A stretch of DNA of 64,000 nucleotides from Kitasatospora xanthocidica. GTDB lineage: Bacteria; Actinomycetota; Actinomycetes; Streptomycetales; Streptomycetaceae. The first letter of the stretch is position 1. The number at the start of each line of letters is the position of its first letter. The notes under the pieces are model-generated. The model worked only from the letters and a program-made list of their open reading frames with translations. It did not search any database and was not told the DNA's origin. Made by a program: the position numbers and the translations under genes. Below are positions 17,501 to 26,261 of the stretch, piece after piece. Location of the stretch: positions 142,971 through 206,970 of the forward strand of contig NZ_BNBY01000005.1 of assembly GCF_014656195.1 (NCBI RefSeq), read 5' to 3'.

Positions 17501-17884
17501 GACCTGGAGCGGCTCAAGGAGGCGTTCCTGCGCACCCCGTACGCGCAGCGCAAGCCCTTCCGGGTCGAGGCGCCGTTCCACCTGGTGCTGGCGGGGCGGG
17601 TGGTGCGCGGCCGGATCGACGCGGTCTACCGGGACGGTGACGTGTTGTCAGGATCCGGTGGTGTGTCACGCTACGAAGTGGTGGACTGGAAGACCCACCG
17701 CGAGGAGACCGCCGACCCGCTGCAGCTCGCGGTCTACCGACTGGCCTGGGCCGAGCAGATGGGCCTCGACCCCGAGCTGGTCACGGCTTCGTTCCTGTAC
17801 GTCCGCAGCGGTCGGATCGTCCGTCCGGCAGGACTTCCCGGCCGAAAAGAGTTGGAACGGCTCCTGATCGGGAACAGTGACTAA
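14552..17884 (+). CDS. adnB: AdnB-type helicase-nuclease subunit, with an in-frame repeat segment
   Basis: A 1110-residue helicase-nuclease, the partner of the preceding gene and probably the lead motor. Walker A is GAGSGKTT at 39-46, the MAARVVWLV stretch after it is typical of AdnB, DEYQDTS begins at 268, and HKSKGLEWDVV follows near 650. The C-terminal RecB-type nuclease has GTRFHAWV, GRIDAVY, the catalytic VDWKT (Asp1045, Lys1047) and QLAVYRLAWA. Residues about 830-870, in the linker between motor and nuclease, are encoded by a copy of the R2 repeat and are Ala/Pro/Ser-rich; the protein reads through without a stop. GTG start. Confidence 0.94.
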   Translation: MTAVLSHPDQLKELLGIPFNREQMAAIGAPLEPAVIVAGAGSGKTTVMAARVVWLVGSGAVRPEEVLGLTFTNKAAGELAERVRTALLRAGVTDRDAAEPLGDPEISTYHAFAGRLLKEHGLRIGIEPDVRLLADATRFQLAAKVLRSARGPFPALTGTFANLVADLTALDGELAEHLVEPQALRDFDEELLDTLATVKLTNDDLRAVPAAARARQELLSLVEDYRRRKRSAGLMDFGDQIAAAARLAQQRPEVGELLRDQFRVVLLDEYQDTSVAQRLMLAGLFGAGPDGTGSGHPVTAVGDPCQAIYGWRGASVANLDEFPRHFPKAGGRPADRYALSENRRSGGRLLAFANELAAPLREMHEGVEALRPAPGAEQEGFVRTALLPTHAEEVDWLADSIAHLVRTGTAPGRIAVLCRGGAAFPDIHAALVAREVPVEVVGLGGLLQLPEVADLVAVCEVLQDPTANAALVRLLIGPRWRIGPRDLALLGRRATELVRTARPEGVEALAAAVAEADPTEVVSLADAVETFVDPDQPDELPFSAEARVRFARLAQELRELRRSLADPLMDVLHRVLTVTGLEVELAASPQALAARRRETLHAFLDVAASFADLDGDPGLAAFLGFLRAAQEYDRGLDSGLPGGEDTVKVLTAHKSKGLEWDVVAVPGLVRGAFPSSTPRERWTSAKRVLPHALRGDAATLPDVRGGWNGKSMTAFKKELAEHSGIEELRLGYVAFTRPRELLLASGHWWGPSQKTVRGPSAFLEGLREHCERPGAGEVERWAEQPEKGAENPALASPVEHPWPLPLDPAAQHARRRVAEVVRGRIAGAVTRPFASGPSDPVPTVVAPALPPSSVAGHLSLSAPAGPLAQGGPEPEPMTPEDQRQVASWDRDLTALLGELERSRRTSREVPLPAALSATQLMRLAADPDGFAHDLARPMPRPPQPAARRGTRFHAWVQSRIEPLLLVEPGALPGADDDGIEDEQDLERLKEAFLRTPYAQRKPFRVEAPFHLVLAGRVVRGRIDAVYRDGDVLSGSGGVSRYEVVDWKTHREETADPLQLAVYRLAWAEQMGLDPELVTASFLYVRSGRIVRPAGLPGRKELERLLIGNSD
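17043..17161. repeat. palindromic repeat family R2, copy B, inside adnB
   Basis: This stretch matches copies A and C: GCCCGTTCGCCTCCGGG at the left, GGATCCGGTGCCGACGG, then CTTTCGGCACCGGCG and a diverged right end. It is translated in frame as part of the motor-nuclease linker of adnB. It is more diverged than the intergenic copies at third positions, which suggests an older insertion. Confidence 0.75.
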
Positions 17885-18078
17885 TGAGTCACGCAGAGCA
17901 TCCAAGTCATCACGCCAGTGCCCGAAACCTGTGCGTCGTGCACGTTTCGCGCCTATTGTGGGGTCGGTAACCGGTCAACCCCCGTGCTCCGGCCGCCAGC
18001 GAGGCCCGCATTCCCTAACCCTCAGTCATCACCGCAGGTGCCCCCGGGCATCGGCGTCTTCTGCTGGAGAAACCGACG

Positions 18079-19263
18079 TTGAGCGCGACCGGATGGATCA
18101 GAGAGCGGTTCACCGGGCCGACCCCGGGGCCCGCTCCGGGCACGACCGGCACCTGGCCGAGGACGGCGCTCGCGCTGCCGTTCATCGTCATGGCGCTGAT
18201 CGTCGTCCTCGACTACCTCAGTGGCACCGGCGTGACGGTCGAACCGGCCCTCACCGCGGTGCCCGCGCTGGCCGCCGTGGTCAGCCGACGCACCTGGTAC
18301 CCGTTCGTCATCGGCCTGTGCACCGAGGCGGCGGCCTTCCTGATGGCCTTCCGCAGTGACACGCTCGGCTCGTCCGTGCACGCCGCCAGCGTCATCGCCG
18401 TCCTGCTCGTCGCCGCGATCGGCTGGGTCAGCGCGACCCTGCGGCTGCGTCAGGAGCGGGCGCTGGCCGACGCCCAGCTGGTCGCCTCGATCGCCCGCCG
18501 GGTCCTGCTGCGGCCCGTCCCCGAGCGGGTCGGCACCGTCCGGGCCGCCGTCCACTACGAGGCCGCCGCCGCGCACGCCCGGATCGGCGGCGACCTCTAC
18601 GAGGTGGTCAACACCCGGCACGGCGTGCGGGCCGTGGTCGGGGACGTGCGCGGCAAGGGCCTCGGGGCGGTCGAGACGGCCGCCGCGGTGCTCGGCGCCT
18701 TCCGCGAGGCCGCCCACCAGGAGCCGGCGCTGGACCGGGTGGCGGGCTGGCTGGCCGTCAGCCTCGACCGTGCCCTGCACGAGAACGACCACCCGGGCGT
18801 GGAGGAGGAGTTCGTCACCCTGGTGCTGATCGGCGTCGGGCCCGACGGCGCCGCGGAGATCGTCAACTGCGGCCACCCCTCGCCGCTGCTGCTGCGCGGC
18901 GACGAGGTCAGACCGCTCGAACTCGCCGAGACCGTACCGCCGCTGGGCGTCCTGGACCCGGCCGACGTCCGTCCGCCGGTCCACCGGGTGCTGCTCCAGG
19001 GCCAGGACCGGGTGCTGCTGTTCACCGACGGGGTGATCGAGGCCCGCGACCGCGCGGGCGCCTTCTACCCGCTCGCCGAACGGTTCCCGCGCTGCGCCGA
19101 CGGCCGCCCCGCCGACGTCCTGCAGCGGCTGCACGAGGACGTGGTGCGGCACGTCGGGCGCCAGCTCGGCGACGATGCGGCCATGCTGCTCCTGCAGTAC
19201 GACCCCGCGCCGGCGGCCGGCGTCCACGTCCCCCAGCAGGCCGGGGTCCTGGCCCGGAACTAG
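18079..19263 (+). CDS. membrane-anchored PP2C-type (SpoIIE-domain) Ser/Thr phosphatase
   Basis: A 394-residue protein. Residues 25-115 hold four hydrophobic segments, followed by a short helical linker and a SpoIIE/PPM catalytic domain (about 145-380). Metal-binding acidic positions are visible in RIGGDLYEV, VVGDVRGKGLGAVE, LLFTDGVIEARDR and QLGDDAAMLLLQY. Such enzymes dephosphorylate anti-anti-sigma proteins in partner-switching circuits; no antagonist or kinase gene is adjacent, so the partner is unknown. TTG start with GGAG about nine bases upstream. The 194-bp gap before it shows no hairpin terminator for adnB that I can recognise. Confidence 0.9.
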   Translation: MSATGWIRERFTGPTPGPAPGTTGTWPRTALALPFIVMALIVVLDYLSGTGVTVEPALTAVPALAAVVSRRTWYPFVIGLCTEAAAFLMAFRSDTLGSSVHAASVIAVLLVAAIGWVSATLRLRQERALADAQLVASIARRVLLRPVPERVGTVRAAVHYEAAAAHARIGGDLYEVVNTRHGVRAVVGDVRGKGLGAVETAAAVLGAFREAAHQEPALDRVAGWLAVSLDRALHENDHPGVEEEFVTLVLIGVGPDGAAEIVNCGHPSPLLLRGDEVRPLELAETVPPLGVLDPADVRPPVHRVLLQGQDRVLLFTDGVIEARDRAGAFYPLAERFPRCADGRPADVLQRLHEDVVRHVGRQLGDDAAMLLLQYDPAPAAGVHVPQQAGVLARN

Positions 19264-20231
19264 AGCGACACCTCGACCAGCAGCGGCCGGTGGTCCGACA
19301 CCGCCGCGCGGGGCGCCGCCGCCGGGCCCACCGCGGTGCGCGGCACCCCGACGGCCAGCACGTGGTCGAACTGCACCGCCGGGCGGTGCGAGGGGTACGT
19401 CGGCGTGCGCGCCAGGTCGTACCAGCCCTGCAGCCGGGCGCGGGGCTCGCGCACCCGGCGCCGGCGCGGCTCGGCCAGCTGCGGCCGGGCCCGCCGGGCC
19501 GCCCGCAGCTCCCGGACCCGCGCCCGCGGGGCGGTGCGCTCCAGTGCGGTGGCCCCGCCGAGCACCGTGCGCGGCACCGCGCCGATCAGGTTGAAGTCGC
19601 CCAGCACCAGGTACGGCTGCGGCAGGTCGGCGATCCACCGCCGGATGCCCGCCAGTTGCGCCATGTTCCAGCCCGGGACGAAGGACAGGTGCGCCGCCAC
19701 CACGGTGAACGGCCCGCGGTCGCCCTCCAGCACCGCGGCCAGCGCGGCCCGCGGCTCGTCCGGCACCGGTGTCAGCCCGCGCCGCCCGGCTACCCGCAGC
19801 GGCAGCCCGAACGGTGCGGGGGCGAAGCGCCGGGCCCGCCAGTGCCGTACCGGGAGCCGGGTCAGCAGCGCCGTCCCGTACGAGGGCACCGCGCCGTCGC
19901 CGACCTCGCCCGGGCCGTACACCCGTAGGCCGTTCGGCCCGGCCGGGTCCGGCAGCCAGCCGGCCACCGGCGCCGGGCGGCCGTGCAGCGCGGCGGCGAA
20001 GCGCCAGTCCTTGGCGCCCATCGCCGCGGCCGCGACCGCGGCCTGGTCGGTGCCGCCGGAGCGCGCCTGGTGCCGGTCGACCTCCTGCAGTGCCAGGACG
20101 TCGGCGTCCAGTGCGGCCACCGCCTCGGCGAGCGGTTCCCCGGCGTCGGAGGGGTAGGGCAGGGGCGCGCCGTCGGGGGCGAGCGGCTGACCGTGCAACA
20201 GGTTGAAGGTGGCGATGCGCAACTGGCTCAC
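19260..20231 (-). CDS. endonuclease/exonuclease/phosphatase (EEP) family hydrolase
   Basis: A 323-residue metal-dependent EEP-fold protein. The family motifs are clear: LRIATFNLLHG at the start, LALQEVDR near 60 (metal-binding Glu), VVAAHLSFVPGWNMAQ, YLVLGDFNLIG (catalytic Asp-Phe-Asn) and SDHRPLLVEVSL at the end (catalytic His). There is no signal peptide, so it should act in the cytoplasm on a nucleic acid or a phosphodiester small molecule. The GTG at 20231 is chosen; the open frame continues far upstream but that part is antisense to the PadR gene. It converges with the phosphatase gene, the ends overlapping by four bases. Confidence 0.9.
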   Translation of the reverse strand: MSQLRIATFNLLHGQPLAPDGAPLPYPSDAGEPLAEAVAALDADVLALQEVDRHQARSGGTDQAAVAAAAMGAKDWRFAAALHGRPAPVAGWLPDPAGPNGLRVYGPGEVGDGAVPSYGTALLTRLPVRHWRARRFAPAPFGLPLRVAGRRGLTPVPDEPRAALAAVLEGDRGPFTVVAAHLSFVPGWNMAQLAGIRRWIADLPQPYLVLGDFNLIGAVPRTVLGGATALERTAPRARVRELRAARRARPQLAEPRRRRVREPRARLQGWYDLARTPTYPSHRPAVQFDHVLAVGVPRTAVGPAAAPRAAVSDHRPLLVEVSL

Positions 20232-20305
20232 ACCGCACGACGGTACCCGGTCGCCGGGGGCGGGGGCCCTCCGGCGGGGGAAGGGTCGGCTTGAGGCGAT
20301 AGGGC

Positions 20306-20329
20306 ATACCGGGTATACATACTCGGTAT
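20306..20329. promoter_or_regulatory. PadR-type operator overlapping its own start codon
   Basis: An imperfect 24-bp palindrome, ATACCGGGTATACATAC continuing to CGGTAT, ends on the ATG of the PadR gene. Inverted repeats built on GTATAC at this place are typical autoregulatory PadR sites. Confidence 0.6.
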
Positions 20330-20957
20330 GTCCATCCGTCACGGTCTGCTCGCCCTGCTCGACCAGGGCCCGCGCTACGGCTACCAGCTGCGCACCGAAT
20401 TCGAGGCGCGCACCGGCGCCACCTGGCCCCTCAACGTCGGGCAGGTCTACACCACGCTGTCCCGGCTGGAGCGCGACGGCCTGGTCGAGGCCGCGGGGGA
20501 GGACGACGAGGGGCACCAGTTCTACGCCGCCACCGACGCCGGCCGCGCCGAGCTGCGGGCCTGGTTCGGCACCCCGGTGCCCCGGACCAACCCCCCGCGC
20601 GACGAGCTGGCGATCAAGCTCGCCATGGCGGTCACCGTGCCCGGGGTGGACGTCTCCGCGGTCGTCCAGGGCCAGCGCCGGCACAGCATCAAGGCGCTCC
20701 AGGACTACACCCGGCTCAAGGGCCGCGCCCTGGCCGGCGAGGCCCGGCCCGGAGTGGTGCCGTCCGCGAGCAACGACCTCGCCTGGCTGCTCGTCCTCGA
20801 CCAGCTGATCTTCCAGACCGAAGCCGAGATCCGCTGGCTCGACCACTGCGAGACCCGGCTCGCCCAGCAGGCCGAACTCCTGCAGGCCCGTACCGCCGAG
20901 GCCACCCGCGACGGCGGCCCCGCGCCGGCCAAGCGCGGCCGGCGCCTGCGCGCCTGA
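20328..20957 (+). CDS. PadR-family transcriptional regulator
   Basis: A 209-residue regulator. The N-terminal winged helix (residues 1-85) carries the family pattern LLALLDQGPRYGYQL, then NVGQVYTTLSRLERDGLV; the C-terminal part is the helical dimerisation domain with a long leucine-rich coiled coil ending in a basic tail. It precedes an ABC exporter of the MacB type, a standard pairing in which the regulator represses the exporter until a drug or lipid ligand binds. The palindrome covering its start codon suggests autoregulation. Confidence 0.93.
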   Translation: MSIRHGLLALLDQGPRYGYQLRTEFEARTGATWPLNVGQVYTTLSRLERDGLVEAAGEDDEGHQFYAATDAGRAELRAWFGTPVPRTNPPRDELAIKLAMAVTVPGVDVSAVVQGQRRHSIKALQDYTRLKGRALAGEARPGVVPSASNDLAWLLVLDQLIFQTEAEIRWLDHCETRLAQQAELLQARTAEATRDGGPAPAKRGRRLRA

Positions 20958-21025
20958 GAGCCCGGCACCCGAACCACCGGCCCGGTCCCCGACCCCGGGC
21001 CCACACCCAGCACAAGGGGGGAATC

Positions 21026-21790
21026 GTGTCCCACACCCAAGAGTCCCGGCAGACGCCGGTGCTGCACCTGGAGAACGTCACCCGCGTCCACGGCCACGGC
21101 GCGGCCGAGGTCCAGGCCCTGCGCGGCGTCGACCTCAAGGTCCACCCCGGCGAGTTCGTCGCCGTCATGGGCCCCTCCGGCTCCGGCAAGTCGACCCTGC
21201 TCACCCTGGCCGGCGGCCTGGACACCCCGAGCGGCGGCCGGGTCCTGGTCGAGGGCGTCGCCCTGGGCGACCTCAACCGCAAGCAGCTCGCCCAGGTGCG
21301 CCGCCGCTCCGTCGGCTACGTCTTCCAGGACTACAACCTGATACCGGCGCTCACCGCCGCCGAGAACATCTCGCTGCCGCGGGAGCTCGACGGGCTGTCC
21401 GCCCGATCGGCCCGCCGCGAGGCCCTCGTCGCCCTGGAGGAGCTCGGCATCCCCGAGCTCGCCGACCGCTTCCCCGACGACATGTCGGGCGGTCAGCAGC
21501 AGCGCGTCGCCATCGCCCGCGCGCTGATCGGCGACCGCCGGCTGGTCCTCGCCGACGAGCCCACCGGCGCCCTGGACTCCACCACCGGTGAGGCCGTCCT
21601 CGCCGTCCTGCGCGCCCGCTGCGACGCCGGCGCCGCCGCCATGATGGTCACCCACGAGGCCCGGCACGCCGCCTGGGCCGACCGCGTGGTCTTCCTGCGC
21701 GACGGCCGGATGGTCGACGAGTCCGTCAGCCAGGACGCCGCCAGCCTGCTCGTCAGCGCCGCCACCAACAGCATGAAGGTGGACGAGTGA
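21026..21790 (+). CDS. ABC transporter ATP-binding protein (MacB/LolD type)
   Basis: A 254-residue ATPase with Walker A GPSGSGKS at 49-56, signature MSGGQQQRVAIARAL near 153, and Walker B LVLADEPTGAL near 177. The layout is that of the exporter ATPases that pair with FtsX-like permeases. The GTG start has GGGGGGA upstream. The next gene starts inside its stop codon (GTGA overlap), so the two are co-translated. Confidence 0.95.
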   Translation: MSHTQESRQTPVLHLENVTRVHGHGAAEVQALRGVDLKVHPGEFVAVMGPSGSGKSTLLTLAGGLDTPSGGRVLVEGVALGDLNRKQLAQVRRRSVGYVFQDYNLIPALTAAENISLPRELDGLSARSARREALVALEELGIPELADRFPDDMSGGQQQRVAIARALIGDRRLVLADEPTGALDSTTGEAVLAVLRARCDAGAAAMMVTHEARHAAWADRVVFLRDGRMVDESVSQDAASLLVSAATNSMKVDE

Positions 21791-24657
21791 AGCTCAGCGC
21801 CTGGCGGGTCGCCCTGCGCATCGCCCGCCGTGACGCCCTGCGGGCCAAGGGCCGCAGCGCCCTGGTCATCGCGATGGTCGCCCTGCCCGTACTCGGCGTC
21901 ACCGGGGCCGACGTGGTCTTCCGCAGCGCCGACCTCTCGCCCGCCGAGAAGGCCGTGCGGATCATGGGCCAGGCGGCCGCCGAACTGGAGATGGTCGAGC
22001 GCGGCTCCGCCGTCCTGCAGGCGCCCGACCCGGCCGACGGGCTGAGCGTCGAGAACCCCAAGGACGACCCCAAGGCCGGCGCCGTCCCCCAGTACACCGC
22101 CGAGCAGCAGCGCTCCCTGGACACCGCGCCCGCGGATCTGGCGAAGCAGCTGCTCCCGGCCGGCGCCGTCCTGGTGCCCGAACGCCAGGGCCCGTACACC
22201 GCGGCGAGCAGCGTGGACGGTCTGCTGGCCACCCGCGCCAACGAGATCGACCTGAACGACCCGGTCTGGCGGGGCCGCCTCGATCTGGTCAAGGGCCGGG
22301 CCCCCGCGAACGGCCACGAGACCGCCGTCACCCCGGACTTCCTCAGGCGGTCCGGCCTCAAGATCGGCGACCGGACCGCCGTCCGAGGCCTGGAGGCCGA
22401 CCCGTTCACCATCACCGGCGTCTACGAGTACCCCGGCGACCTCGGCGCCACCGAACTCTTCGCGCCGCCCGGCACCCTGATCGACCGGCTCGCCGCGGCC
22501 TCCGGCGGCTCCCGCGGCAAGGCGGCCGGCACCGACGAGCCGGTCCGCTGGCTGGTCAAGCTCCCGGCCGGGGCCGGGCTCGACTGGCACAAGGTCGTCG
22601 AACTCAACCGGTACGGCTTCGACGCCACCTCGCGCGCCGTCCTGATCGACCCCCCGGCCCGCTCCGACGTCCCCTTCTACGCCAAGTCGGAGGGGCGCTC
22701 GGAGTTCCAGACCTCCTACTTCGACAAGACCAGCGTGGTCATCCTCGCGACCGTGGTCGGCATGGCGCTGCTGGAGATCGTCCTCCTCGCGGGCCCCGCC
22801 TTCGCCGTCGGGGCCCGGCGCTCCCGGCGGCAGCTGGGTCTGCTCGCCGCCGCCGGCGGTGACCGCGCCAACGTCCGCGGCGTCGTGCTCGGCGGGGGCA
22901 TCGTCCTCGGCGTCACCGGTGCCGTCGTCGGCCTCGGCCTCGGCGTCGGACTGGTCGCGCTGCTGCGCACCCAGGCCGAGGAGTACTCCGGCCGGCGCTT
23001 CGGCCACTTCGCCCTCCAGCCGTTCGACCTGCTCGGCGTGCTCCTGGTGGGCCTGGTCACCGGTCTGCTCGCCGCGGTCGTCCCCGCTGTCCAGGCCTCC
23101 CGCCAGGACGTCGTCTCCGCGCTCACCGGCCGTGACTCGCTCAAGCCGCCGAACCGCAAGCTCGCCGTGCTCGGCCTGCTGATGCTGGGCGGCGGCGCCG
23201 CCCTGGCCCTGTACGGCGCCACCAGCGGCGTCGGCAACCGCAGCCTCGCCGTGCTGGGCGGCTCGGCCCTCGCCGAACTCGGCATGGTCGCCCTCACGCC
23301 CTTCCTGGTCGGCCTGTTCGGCCGGCTCGGCCGCTGGCTCTCGCTCGGCCCCCGGCTCGCCCTGCGCGACTCGGTGCGCCACCGCGGCCGCACCGCGCCC
23401 GCCGTCGCCGCCGTCATGGCCGCCGTGGCCGGCGCCGTCGCGGTCGGCGTCTACACCGCCAGCTTCGAGGAGCAGGGCCGGCGCGAGTACGTCGCGCACG
23501 GCCCCTCCGGTTCCGTCCTGCTCGGCCGGGGCTGGCTGGCCGGCGCCGACGGCAAGCTGCTGCCGCAGATGCGGGAGGCCGTCGAGCGCAGCATCCCCGA
23601 CCTCGGCCCGCGCGCCGACGTGCAGAACGTGCACTACAAGGGGGACTGCTCCGAGAACTCCTCGTGCGGGTACATCAGCGTGGACCTGCCCAAGGAGATC
23701 CGCTGCCCCGTCCTCGACTCGGACCGCGAGTTCGCGCCCGGCGAGGCCGAGCGGATCCTGTCGACCGACAAGCGCTGCCAGAGCAACAACCGCCGGGGCA
23801 ACCCGTACGGCGCGCTGACGGCCGGGGACGCCACCCTGCTGCACAACCTCTACGGCGTCACCGACCCCGCCCCGGGGCAGGCCCTGGCGGCCGGCAAGGC
23901 CGTGGTCTTCGACCCCCGGTACCTCAAGGACGGCAAGGTCGCCGTGCGGTTCAGCGAGCCGGCCGACCTCAACGGCGGCGGCCCCGCCGGCCGGAAGCAG
24001 GTCACCCACGAGATCGCCGTCGACGCGGTCCTCGCGGACACCGCGGTGCCCTCGCCCGGGCAGGCCGTGATCAGCCCGGCCACCGCGGCCGGGCTGGGGT
24101 TCACCACCACCTCGGTCGGCTCGGTCTGGCTGCCCGGCGAGGCGCCCTCGGACAGCTCCCAGCAGAAGGCCGACGGCGCGCTCGCCAGGATCACCGACCG
24201 CGACCTGCTCACCGTCGAGCGCGGCTACAGCTCCCAGGCCTCTCTCGTCACCCTCGGCCTGACCGTGTTCGCCGGCCTGGTCGCCCTCGGCGCGGCGGGC
24301 ATCGCCACCGGCCTGGCGGCCGCCGACTCCCAGCGCGACCTGACCACCCTCGCGGCGGTCGGCGCCGAGCCCCGCATCCGGCGCTCGCTGTCCGGCTTCC
24401 AGTGCGGTGTGATCGCCGCCATGGGCGCCGTGCTGGGCGTGGTCTGCGGCATCGTGCCGGGCGTGGCGCTGCGCAAGGTGGAGAGCGCGGGGAGCAACTA
24501 CCCCGGCATGAGTCCGGAGGAGCTCGCCAACAACGCGATCGTGGTCCTCCCGTGGCCGACCATCGCCGCCGCCGTCGTGGTGCTCCCGGTGCTCGCGGCC
24601 GCCCTCGCGGCGGGGCTGACCCGCTCCCGGATCACGATGCTGCGCCGCTCCGGCTGA
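21787..24657 (+). CDS. ABC transporter permease, FtsX/MacB family
   Basis: A 956-residue permease with the duplicated FtsX architecture: an N-terminal anchor helix (about 20-45), a large extracytoplasmic domain, three helices near 315-440, further helices near 455-560, a second extracytoplasmic domain (about 565-810, with the paired Cys CSENSSCGY and RCPVLDSD) and three C-terminal helices. It is coupled to the ATPase by a four-base overlap. Such systems usually export antimicrobial peptides or lipids, or transmit force to envelope enzymes, rather than pump through a channel. The substrate is unknown. Confidence 0.93.
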   Translation: MKLSAWRVALRIARRDALRAKGRSALVIAMVALPVLGVTGADVVFRSADLSPAEKAVRIMGQAAAELEMVERGSAVLQAPDPADGLSVENPKDDPKAGAVPQYTAEQQRSLDTAPADLAKQLLPAGAVLVPERQGPYTAASSVDGLLATRANEIDLNDPVWRGRLDLVKGRAPANGHETAVTPDFLRRSGLKIGDRTAVRGLEADPFTITGVYEYPGDLGATELFAPPGTLIDRLAAASGGSRGKAAGTDEPVRWLVKLPAGAGLDWHKVVELNRYGFDATSRAVLIDPPARSDVPFYAKSEGRSEFQTSYFDKTSVVILATVVGMALLEIVLLAGPAFAVGARRSRRQLGLLAAAGGDRANVRGVVLGGGIVLGVTGAVVGLGLGVGLVALLRTQAEEYSGRRFGHFALQPFDLLGVLLVGLVTGLLAAVVPAVQASRQDVVSALTGRDSLKPPNRKLAVLGLLMLGGGAALALYGATSGVGNRSLAVLGGSALAELGMVALTPFLVGLFGRLGRWLSLGPRLALRDSVRHRGRTAPAVAAVMAAVAGAVAVGVYTASFEEQGRREYVAHGPSGSVLLGRGWLAGADGKLLPQMREAVERSIPDLGPRADVQNVHYKGDCSENSSCGYISVDLPKEIRCPVLDSDREFAPGEAERILSTDKRCQSNNRRGNPYGALTAGDATLLHNLYGVTDPAPGQALAAGKAVVFDPRYLKDGKVAVRFSEPADLNGGGPAGRKQVTHEIAVDAVLADTAVPSPGQAVISPATAAGLGFTTTSVGSVWLPGEAPSDSSQQKADGALARITDRDLLTVERGYSSQASLVTLGLTVFAGLVALGAAGIATGLAAADSQRDLTTLAAVGAEPRIRRSLSGFQCGVIAAMGAVLGVVCGIVPGVALRKVESAGSNYPGMSPEELANNAIVVLPWPTIAAAVVVLPVLAAALAAGLTRSRITMLRRSG

Positions 24658-24678
24658 GCGCCCGGCACCGGCCTCCGG

Positions 24679-24711
24679 CACCCCCGTCCGCGCCCGTGCG
24701 CGGCGGGGGTG
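24679..24711 (+). terminator. hairpin terminator after the ABC exporter
   Basis: CACCCCC at 24679-24685 pairs with GGGGGTG at 24705-24711, with an inner CCGCGC/GCGCGG stem. Confidence 0.65.
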
Positions 24712-24791
24712 ACGGAGGTTACAGCCCCGGGAGGGCCCGGCAGCCGGACGGCCGGGGCGGGCACCCGCACGGGCGAACTACAGTCGTCGGT

Positions 24792-26195
24792 ATGACGAGA
24801 ACCCCGGACAGCGCCGTCCGTTCCTACATCGACTCGCACCAGGCCGCCTTCCTCGCCGACCTCGCCGAGTGGCTGGCCATCCCCTCGGTCTCCGCCGACC
24901 CGGACCGCGCCGGCGATGTGCGGCGCTCGGCCGAGTGGCTGGCGGCCAAGCTGCTCGACACCGGCTTCCCGGTGGCCGAGGTGTGGGAGACCGACGGCCT
25001 GCCGGCGGTGTTCGCCGAGTGGTCCTCCGGGGATCCGTCCGCGCCGACCGTCCTGGTCTACGGCCACCATGACGTGCAGCCCGCCGCGAAGGAGGACGGC
25101 TGGGACACCGAGCCGTTCACCCCGACCGTGGTCGGCGACCGGCTGTACGCGCGCGGCGCCGCCGACGACAAGGGCCAGGTGTTCTTCCACACCCTGGGCG
25201 TGCGCGCCCACCTGGCCGCGACCGGCCGCACCGCGCCGGCCGTCAACCTCAAGCTGCTGATCGAGGGCGAGGAGGAGTCCGGCTCGCCGAACTTCGCCGA
25301 CCTGGTCCGCCGCGAGGCCGACCGGCTGGCCGCCGACGTGGTCGTCATCTCCGACACCGGCATGTGGTCGGCGTCCACGCCGACCGTCTGCACCGGCATG
25401 CGCGGCCTCGCCGACGCCCAGATCGACCTGTACGGGCCGGACACCGACATCCACTCCGGCTCCTTCGGCGGCGCCGTCCCCAACCCGGCCCAGGTCGCGG
25501 CCGAGCTGGCCGCCGCCCTGCACGACGCCGACCGCAAGGTGGCGGTCCCGGGCTTCTACGACGGCGTGATCGAGCTGACCGACCGCGAGCGCGAGCTGTT
25601 CGCCGAGCTGCCCTTCGACGAGGAGCAGTGGCTGCGGGTGGCCAAGTCGTACGGCACCCGCGGCGAGGCCGGCTACTCCACCCTGGAGCGGATCTGGGCC
25701 CGCCCGACCGCCGAGGTCAACGGCATCTGGGGCGGCTACACCGGCCCCGGCGGCAAGACCATCGTCCCGGCGTCGGCGCACCTCAAGCTGTCCTTCCGGC
25801 TGGTCGCCGGACAGGAGGTGGAGAAGGTCCGCGACGCGGTCCGGGCCTGGGTGGCCGAGCAGGTGCCCGAGGGCGTCCGGTACGAGCTGGTCTTCCCCGG
25901 CGCGACCCGGCCCTGCCTGACCCCGCTGGACCACCCGGCGCTGCAGTCCACCGTCCGGGCGATGGGCCTGGCCTTCGGGCAGAAGATCCTCTTCACCCGC
26001 GAGGGCGGCTCCGGCCCCGCCGCCGACCTGCAGGACGTGCTGGGCGCGCCGGTGCTGTTCCTCGGCATCTCGGTGCCCTCGGACGGGTGGCACTCCGTCA
26101 ACGAGAAGGTCGAGCTGGACCTGCTCGCCAAGGGTGTGGAGACCGCCGCGTACCTGTGGGGCGACCTGGCCGAGAACTTCCGGCCGGGCGCGTGA
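24792..26195 (+). CDS. M20-family metallo-dipeptidase
   Basis: A 467-residue zinc peptidase of the M20 (carnosinase/PepV-like) type. Metal ligands are visible: YGHHDVQP (His91, Asp93), the catalytic EGEEESGS stretch near 158, VVISDTG, and the C-terminal GWHSVNEKVEL. The dimerisation lid contains the HSGSFGG motif. It should cleave dipeptides or related amide substrates in the cytoplasm. ATG start at 24792; the open frame extends upstream but that part is antisense-type sequence within the permease gene. It is transcribed alone. Confidence 0.94.
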   Translation: MTRTPDSAVRSYIDSHQAAFLADLAEWLAIPSVSADPDRAGDVRRSAEWLAAKLLDTGFPVAEVWETDGLPAVFAEWSSGDPSAPTVLVYGHHDVQPAAKEDGWDTEPFTPTVVGDRLYARGAADDKGQVFFHTLGVRAHLAATGRTAPAVNLKLLIEGEEESGSPNFADLVRREADRLAADVVVISDTGMWSASTPTVCTGMRGLADAQIDLYGPDTDIHSGSFGGAVPNPAQVAAELAAALHDADRKVAVPGFYDGVIELTDRERELFAELPFDEEQWLRVAKSYGTRGEAGYSTLERIWARPTAEVNGIWGGYTGPGGKTIVPASAHLKLSFRLVAGQEVEKVRDAVRAWVAEQVPEGVRYELVFPGATRPCLTPLDHPALQSTVRAMGLAFGQKILFTREGGSGPAADLQDVLGAPVLFLGISVPSDGWHSVNEKVELDLLAKGVETAAYLWGDLAENFRPGA

Positions 26196-26225
26196 ACGGG
26201 GCCCGCCGCGAGGCGGTCAGATCAC

Positions 26226-26237
26226 TCATCCGGATGA
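26226..26237. promoter_or_regulatory. 12-bp perfect palindrome before nudC
   Basis: TCATCCGGATGA lies 25 bp before the nudC start, in the place of a core promoter or operator. The binding protein is unknown. Confidence 0.3.
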
Positions 26238-26261
26238 TTCACCACGTGGGGATGGAACGAC

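Noticed and set aside
21017..21041. GGAAT-N18-GTC near the ABC ATPase start as a SigR promoter
   Set aside because: The -10 is GTC and would lie inside the coding sequence.
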